DNA of 64,000 bases from Stomorhina lunata (Eukaryota; Arthropoda; Insecta; Diptera; Rhiniidae), in assembly GCA_933228675.1 (NCBI GenBank), contig OW121744.1:114289600-114353599 (forward strand), read 5' to 3'. Below, piece after piece: positions 58,063 to 64,000 of the stretch. The notes below the pieces were generated by a model. It was not told the origin of the DNA. It saw only the letters and a program-made list of their open reading frames with translations, and did not search any database. Position 1 is the first letter of the stretch; each line of letters starts with the position of its first letter. The position numbers were made by a program, and so were the translations under genes.

Positions 58063-58121
58063 AAAAACACTCAAACATACATTCAATTGAGTAAAATATA
58101 TGAATGTATATCTGAGTGTTT
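58063..58121. repeat. 20-bp inverted repeat
   Basis: AACACTCAAACATACATTCA pairs with TGAATGTATATCTGAGTGTT, with three mismatches and about a 15-base loop. Confidence 0.65.
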
Positions 58122-58129
58122 TGTACGTA

Positions 58130-59160
58130 ACACTAACAAAATAGTACTCAAACTCATTAAGCCACCAAAAAAAAAAATCCCCTAATAATTGTTAATGTTT
58201 CTTGAAACATCATGAATCGTTAACATTTTATTTATTTAACAATAAATCACTAATATATTTAGTATTAAAGGAATTTCTTTTTTTTTAGTTTACATATTTA
58301 ATTTTTGGTAATTTATCATAAATGTAGGTCAAAGCTTAGGAAAATTGAACGTAATACTTATAGTAACATTGAATCGGATTGCATCAGATATTTTGAACTT
58401 TTTCGAATAAAATTAACGCACATTGAATTGCGTTTTTTAGAGATGTGTCATGCACATTTGTTTAGAAATTAATGGTTAACGCAAATTCAATTTTGATGTA
58501 AATTTTAGTTCAAAAATCAAAATATTGATTATATAGACATAAGTTCCTTCTATAGTTCTTAAAAGATCTTAAACTATGTAGTAATGACTTGTTATCAAAA
58601 TCGAAAAAGAGTCTTTACTTTCTGATCATTCTTAATTCGTAAATGTGGATCTGGTTACCTAATAGTTTCCTATATAGACAAAAACTTCAATTTCGCTCAT
58701 ATCTGACACTTATGCGGAAATGGAAAATTATAGTATTTATACCTTTGAACAAATTTAAAATATTTAGGCATTTTTAAATGAATAATTAGAAATTAAGCTT
58801 TAGAAAAGAACTCTTATCATCAATAATGATAAATTCAGTTTAAAAAAATATGTGCTGTCACTTTTCCAAATCTACTCAATTTTATCAGTCAGACAGATAA
58901 TTTTAAAAACATTTGATTAATTTGCGCGTGTAAAATACAATTACATAGTATGAAAAGTATTCAATACACGTGTCATGCAAGGTCGGTGATTTTTTTGAAT
59001 TATCAATATTTTTTGGTGAAAAAAAATAATATTAGGGTGAGACTCATTTATTCGAGTTCCGACAAAAATTACCATAATGCACTTTTGGTCCCAAATTCAA
59101 AACCTAAACTCGACCTTTTGTATCGATTATTTTAAATTATGATTTACCAAAATTTTTGTA
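58130..59160. other. A+T-rich intergenic DNA, no gene seen
   Basis: A 61-codon frame at 58,950-59,135 has no features that support a gene. Confidence 0.5.
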
Positions 59161-61115
59161 GAGGAAAAACTTCAACGAAATTTTTTCGACAGAAAATTTT
59201 TTCTCTAGAAAAAATTTCGTTAGAAAATTTTTTCTCTAGAAAAAATTTCGTTAGAAATTTTTTTCTCTAGAAAAAATTTCGTTAGAAAATTTTTTCTCTA
59301 GAAAAAATTTCGTTAGAAAATTTTTTCTCTAGAAAAAATTTCGTAAGAAAATTTTTTCTATAGAAAAAATTTCGTTAGAAAATTTTTTCTCTAGAAAAAA
59401 TTTCGTTAGAAAATTTTTTCTCTAGAAAAAATTTCGTTAGAAAATTTTTTCTCTAGAAAAAATTTCGTTAGAAAATTTTTTCTCTAGAAAAAATTTCGTT
59501 AGAAAATTTTTTCTCTAGAAAAAATTTCGTTAGAAAATTTTTTCTCTAGAAAAAATTTCGTTAGAAAATTTTTTCTCTAGAAAAAATTTCGTTAGAAAAT
59601 TTTTTCTCTAGAAAAAATTTCGTTAGAAAATTTTTTCTCTAGAAAAAATTTCGTTAGAAAATTTTTTCTCTAGAAAAAATTTCGTTAGAAAATTTTTTCT
59701 CTAGAAAAAATTTCGTTAGAAAATTTTTTCTCTAGAAAAAATTTCGTTAGAAAATTTTTTCTCTAGAAAAAATTTCGTTAGAAAATTTTTTCTCTAGAAA
59801 AAATTTCGTTAGAAAATTTTTTCTCTAGAAAAAATTTCGTTAGAAAATTTTTTCTCTAGAAAAAATTTCGTTAGAAAATTTTTTCTCTAGAAAAAATTTC
59901 GTTAGAAAATTTTTTCTCTAGAAAAAATTTCGTTAGAAAATTTTTTCTCTAGAAAAAATTTCGTTAGAAAATTTTTTCTCTAGAAAAAATTTCGTTAGAA
60001 AATTTTTTCTCTAGAAAAAATTTCGTTAGAAAATTTTTTCTCTAGAAAAAATTTCGTTAGAAAATTTTTTCTCTAGAAAAAATTTCGTTAGAAAATTTTT
60101 TCTCTAGAAAAAATTTCGTTAGAAAATTTTTTCTCTAGAAAAAATTTCGTTAGAAAATTTTTTCTCTAGAAAAAATTTCGTTAGAAAATTTTTTCTCTAG
60201 AAAAAATTTCGTTAGAAAATTTTTTCTCTAGAAAAAATTTCGTTAGAAAATTTTTTCTCTAGATAAAATTTCGTTAGAAAATTTTTTCTCTAGAAAAAAT
60301 TTCGTTAGAAAATTTTTTCTCTAGAAAAAATTTCGTTAGAAAATTTTTTCTCTAGAAAAAATTTCGTTAGAAAATTTTTTCTCTAGAAAAAATTTCGTTA
60401 GAAAATTTTTTCTCTAGAAAAAATTTCGTTAGAAAATTTTTTCTCTAGAAAAAATTTCGTTAGAAAATTTTTTCTCTAGAAAAAATTTCGTTAGAAAATT
60501 TTTTCTCTAGAAAAAATTTCGTTAGAAAATTTTTTCTCTAGAAATAATTTCGTTAGAAAATTTTTTCTCTAGAAAAAATTTCGTTAGAAAATTTTTTCTC
60601 TAGAAAAAATTTCGTTAGAAAATTTTTTCTCAAGAAAAAAAATTTATTAGAAAATTTTTTCTTTAGGAAAAAATTCGTTCGAAATTTTTTTCTCTAGAAA
60701 AAATTTCGTTAGAAAATTTGTTCTCTGGAAAAAAATTCGTTAGAAAATTTTTTCTCTGAAAAAAAATTCGTTAGAAAATTTTTTCTCTAGAAACAATTTG
60801 TTTTGAAAATTTTTTCTTTAGAAATAATTTTGTTAAAAAATTTTTCTTTAGAAATAATTTTGTTAAAAATTTTTTCTTTAGAAATAATTTTGTTAAAAAT
60901 TTTTTCTTTAGAAATAATTTTGTTAAACATTTTTTTCTTTCTTTAGAAAAAATTTCGTTAGAAAATTTAGAAAAAATCTGGTTTGAAAAGTTTTTCTCTA
61001 GAAAAAATTTCGTTAGATAATTTTTCTCTAGAAAAAATTTTGTTATAAAATTTTTTCTCTAGAAAAAATTTCGTTAGAAAATTTATTCTATAGAAAAAAT
61101 TTTGTTAAAAATTTT
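59161..61115 (+). repeat. 31-bp perfect-hairpin minisatellite
   Basis: About 63 copies. The monomer is an 11-base arm AGAAAAAATTT, loop CGTTAGA, the perfectly complementary arm AAATTTTTTCT, and CT. From about 59,200 to 60,640 it is nearly invariant; the last 480 bp decay (ATTCGTTAG, AATTTTGTTAAA variants, one CTTTCTTT slip). Its stem is the longest of the arrays here, and the uniform part implies recent homogenisation. Confidence 0.96.
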
Positions 61116-61627
61116 TAGATCAAAAATCGATTTGTCATCATGTTAAAATTATTTAAAAATTTATGAGAGCATTTGAAATTTCACTCAAATTACTGAGTTT
61201 ATTTTGAGTGAATAAAAATATTTTTGGGATTTTTTTTTATTAAAAAACCTTCTTTTATTAAAGCTTTTAATAAACAATCAGTCATATTGTTATAAATAAA
61301 TAATTTGTTAATATTACTAAAATTATGAATTTACTAAACAATTGTACTAATTAGTAAAATAATTTTACAATAATAATAATAATACTATATAGGAGGTACC
61401 CAGAGGTTTAAACATAGGTAGTTGTTGGTTTTTTTTTTTGTAATAATGTTTAATAAATAACTAAATAAATAAAGAAAAATCTTGATGACATATTAATAAG
61501 GAACATTAATTTGAGTAGATTTCTCTCGAGGCAAGTTACGAGCAATAAATACTTTCAGTAGTTTTGAACTACATGGTAGTTGATTAGTAGATCAGGTCAT
61601 GGTGTAAAGTTTCTGGTGTTTTTAGGG
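61116..61627 (-). other. 3-prime flank of the unidentified minus-strand gene
   Basis: A+T-rich. TTTATT strings (minus-strand AATAAA), for example near 61,247-61,252, could be the polyadenylation signal. Confidence 0.4.
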
Positions 61628-62467
61628 TTAATAGGTGTATGATGTGGGTGTTATGCAAATATTTGAGGAATTGGCTATAACTATATTACCAAAATTGTGC
61701 ACTATCTTCTTGGGCTGTTGAAGATTTGAAAGATTTTCTCCAAAATGTTTTTTGTTGGAATTTTTATGATTGAAAATATTTTGATGGCATTTAAAGACTT
61801 CACTTGGCTGTGATGAGGAGCAGCAGGAGGAATCATAAAATTTAGAGGAATTTGATTTTGGTTTTTTACTTTTAAATTTCTCCTTATTTTTAAACGATGT
61901 ATTTCCCTGATCAAGATTATTTAAAATTTCATTATCAACTTCATCATCTACTGCTTCATTCGCGTCATCAGTTGCTGCATTATTGACTTGACTAGAATTC
62001 CTAGAATTTTGAACTTTCAAAACACCATTACAACCGCTATATTCAACAAGCTGCTCGCTTGAATCTTTGCCCAAGCAAATGCGACCATCATTTCCGGTAT
62101 ATTTTAGAAGACCATGATTGGTTTTTATTTTCAGTCTTGTATTATTACCAATAATTGTGATGTCACCCACATTAATGCTAATGCGTATGCGATTATTATT
62201 GCCCACTATCCTTAAGTTGTGGTTATTATCATCGATTCTCACTTCTTTGCCGTTACCAATGATTTCTCTTAGAATACCAGACTTTTGAAAGTTATTTGGG
62301 TTAACGGAAGTCTGCGTTGCCGTTGAGGTAGTTGCTGCTGTGGTTCTGGCTGCAATGCAGGCATTGCAGTTGCAAATTGTGGGAGGTATGGAGCTGGTGG
62401 TGGTGTTAGCGGTGTAAGCATCTCGATTCATTATATTTTCCTGATCGTCATAAAATCTTACTCCCAT
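61628..62467 (-). CDS. Unidentified protein with Asn/Gly-rich beta-solenoid-like region
   Basis: A single open frame of 279 residues with a strong compositional identity, so I take it as real; the family is not recognised. Residues 1-60 are Thr/Ser/Asn-rich with a Cys cluster ICNCNACIAA (C32, C34, C37). Residues 69-152 consist of short strands spaced by Asn/Gly turns (DDNNHNLRIVGNNNRIRISI, GDITIIGNNTRLKIK, KYTGNDGRICLG, EYSGCNGVLKV), a pattern seen in right-handed beta-helices and DUF3060-like proteins. Then comes an acidic linker (DDANEAVDDEVDNE), a Lys/Ser-rich stretch (KNKEKFKSKKPKSN) that could be a nuclear signal, and a last strand pair NFGNIVIANSSNICITP. There is no signal peptide. The start at 62,467 is the only upstream in-frame Met before A+T-rich leader. 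I saw no intron. Confidence 0.65.
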   Translation of the reverse strand: MGVRFYDDQENIMNRDAYTANTTTSSIPPTICNCNACIAARTTAATTSTATQTSVNPNNFQKSGILREIIGNGKEVRIDDNNHNLRIVGNNNRIRISINVGDITIIGNNTRLKIKTNHGLLKYTGNDGRICLGKDSSEQLVEYSGCNGVLKVQNSRNSSQVNNAATDDANEAVDDEVDNEILNNLDQGNTSFKNKEKFKSKKPKSNSSKFYDSSCCSSSQPSEVFKCHQNIFNHKNSNKKHFGENLSNLQQPKKIVHNFGNIVIANSSNICITPTSYTY

Positions 62468-62965
62468 TTTAACTTAGTTCTCAAATTTGTAGAAAGAAAG
62501 GTTTTTTTAAATTCTTTTTCATAAAGTTCTTATTTTCATTCTTAATTTTCTTTTTAATTTGTTTTCATTTTCATCACAAGTATTTTGTTATTGTTTTAAT
62601 AATTTTAATTGATATGTTTATTTCAACGGGGGGATTCACTTCTTGTCAATTTACGCGATCTTTTTCTCTCTCTCAATTTAAATTTTGAAAGTGCCTCGCT
62701 TTCAAGTTCGTGTTTTCAATATTTTTATTAAAAATCTTTTTTTTCGGTATATCTTTCCCGTTGTTATTCTAGCATTAGTTAATTTAGCACTGAACTGTTT
62801 CCTCGTTTCTTGATTTGGTTTTATACGAATTGACTTTACGAATTGGCTTTGAGTGTGTTTTGCGGTAGTTTTTTTTCGTGGTTCACTTTTTCTTGTTCCA
62901 ACTGGCTGGTGTTGTTATTGTTTATGACCAGATTGTTCGGAGATTGTTAAATACTACTCGAAAGC
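62468..62965 (-). promoter_or_regulatory. 5-prime flank of the 61.6-kb gene
   Basis: T-rich on the plus strand, so the minus-strand leader is A-rich. CTCTCTCTC at about 62,665-62,675 is a possible GAGA-factor site. No clean TATA or initiator could be assigned. Confidence 0.3.
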
Positions 62966-64000
62966 ATGAGTTTTTTCGTGCGGGTACTTTTTATTTTATT
63001 TTGTTTATTTACAATCTGTGCGATAATTTCTAATAACAGGCGGGATTTTATGTTTGAACTTCGTGTACACATTACAGTGGTAATCAAAACTAATGTCACT
63101 TACTTTGTTGAATTACAAAATTTTGATACTTTGCAGTTTGGATTTGAATATGACTTTCTTTCAAGTTGATTAAAGTAATCTGTGAATTTAATTCTTAGTT
63201 CAATGGAATGTCTTTCAAAAGCCTTTTTGTTCATAAGCTAAAAAATCTCCAAATCATTAATGAGCAGTCATCAACGCAGTCTAACGGAAACAATCGAATT
63301 TCTGGGGTAATGATTTTACATCATAAAACTGTCAGTAAGAAAACTGGGCATACTGATCATCCTAACCTATAAATCACGGAAAAACGCAAATTAAGCCCTA
63401 AAAATCTTTCTTTACATTAAACCTGCCATTCAGAAGTCTGGATATACCCAATGCCTGAAAATAGGCCAGGATCATCTGCAAAAGATACAATACAATCTCA
63501 TTTTTCTTCAGTCGATTGCCGCTAGGGCTTCTTCTATGCTCTCCGAGGTGATACCCACAATCGGATTTCCGTGCTCATAAGTAGATCATAGTATATCTGA
63601 CATCATACACTTATTCAGGGGATGACCGCTACTTATGCTATTCATTGCGTCGGAACTTGAAAACAGGTTATGGGAAGGAGCATATTAAAAGTAGTGATGG
63701 ATGTGATTTTTACATACAGACTGTACGTCTAGGCTAAAGAACGAATTTTCTCTTTATAGTGTGTTGTTCGCCCCAATGACTAATCAACCACAAATGGATA
63801 TAATAAACGAAATGAAGCCTGTTGCGCAATAATGTTCGGGTTTCGGGAACGAGATCCCTAATTTCGTTAGAACACATTCTCAAGTAGTACCGATAAAACA
63901 GTATGACAAAATCCATATTGCGACAATGCAATCAATAAAGTTGAAACCCTACTGTCATCGATGAGCACTTTCGCCATCTTCTAAAGGAGGCCGAGGAGCT
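62966..64000. other. No confident gene to the window end
   Basis: A 67-codon plus-strand frame at 62,966-63,169 begins with a hydrophobic segment (FFVRVLFILFCLFTICAII) that would pass as a signal peptide, but nothing else supports it. From about 63,240 the sequence is less A+T-rich and minus-strand frames such as SESIEEALAAID near 63,520-63,560 hint at a decayed transposon or an exon continuing beyond the window; not resolved. Confidence 0.35.

Noticed and set aside
63734..63931. 65-codon minus-strand frame near the window end
   Set aside because: Resembles decayed transposon sequence, but no motif was firm enough to assign a family.

Overview
This window looks like nuclear DNA of a higher dipteran, most likely a calyptrate fly such as a blowfly or house-fly relative. 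The evidence is the very high A+T content, short GT-AG introns beside introns swollen with repeats, insect-type core promoter motifs, and four protein-coding genes of which three have clear animal orthologs. The species cannot be named from the sequence alone.

Layout. 1-12,000 has no host gene. It holds minisatellite arrays (1.0-2.7, 3.9-6.0, 6.8-7.9 and 9.3-11.7 kb), a 222-bp piggyBac-like MITE with TTAA ends (8,732-8,953) and a decayed mariner-like transposase. Around 12.0-12.5 kb a GAGA-rich stretch ends in an initiator plus DPE-like core promoter on the plus strand. 13.9-33 kb has further arrays (13.9, 15.2, 19.0-21.4 and 30.2 kb), two decayed LINE copies, a 1.3-kb foldback element and a second mariner-like fossil that was later hit by a 50-bp LINE tail with an 11-bp target duplication.

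33.07-47.6 kb is the inositol hexakisphosphate kinase gene (Ip6k): six coding exons, 1,109 residues, with its three large introns largely filled by palindromic arrays. 47.8-52.8 kb is intergenic with dispersed repeats, several hairpins and a short inverted-repeat element. 52.8-54.3 kb is a 31-bp array carrying about twenty perfect forkhead/FOXO octamers. It ends just before the promoter (DRE and E-box) of ND-B12 (complex I subunit NDUFB3, 54,885-55,248, plus). Rae1 (nuclear pore / mRNA export WD40 protein, 55,452-56,706, minus) converges on ND-B12. 57.6-58.1 kb has foldback elements, and 59.2-61.1 kb a very homogeneous 31-bp array. 61,628-62,467 (minus) is an intronless ORF for an unidentified protein with an Asn/Gly-rich beta-solenoid-like middle. 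No confident gene lies between 62.5 kb and the window end.

The three recognised genes are ordinary housekeeping genes and form no pathway. The striking feature is the minisatellites: more than ten arrays, many with different sequences, have monomers of about 29-32 bp (often exactly 31, about three helical turns), and nearly every monomer is itself an inverted repeat able to form a stem-loop. Some arrays lie inside a transcribed gene, and one turns around to form a kilobase-scale foldback. That shared architecture is the best candidate for something undescribed.
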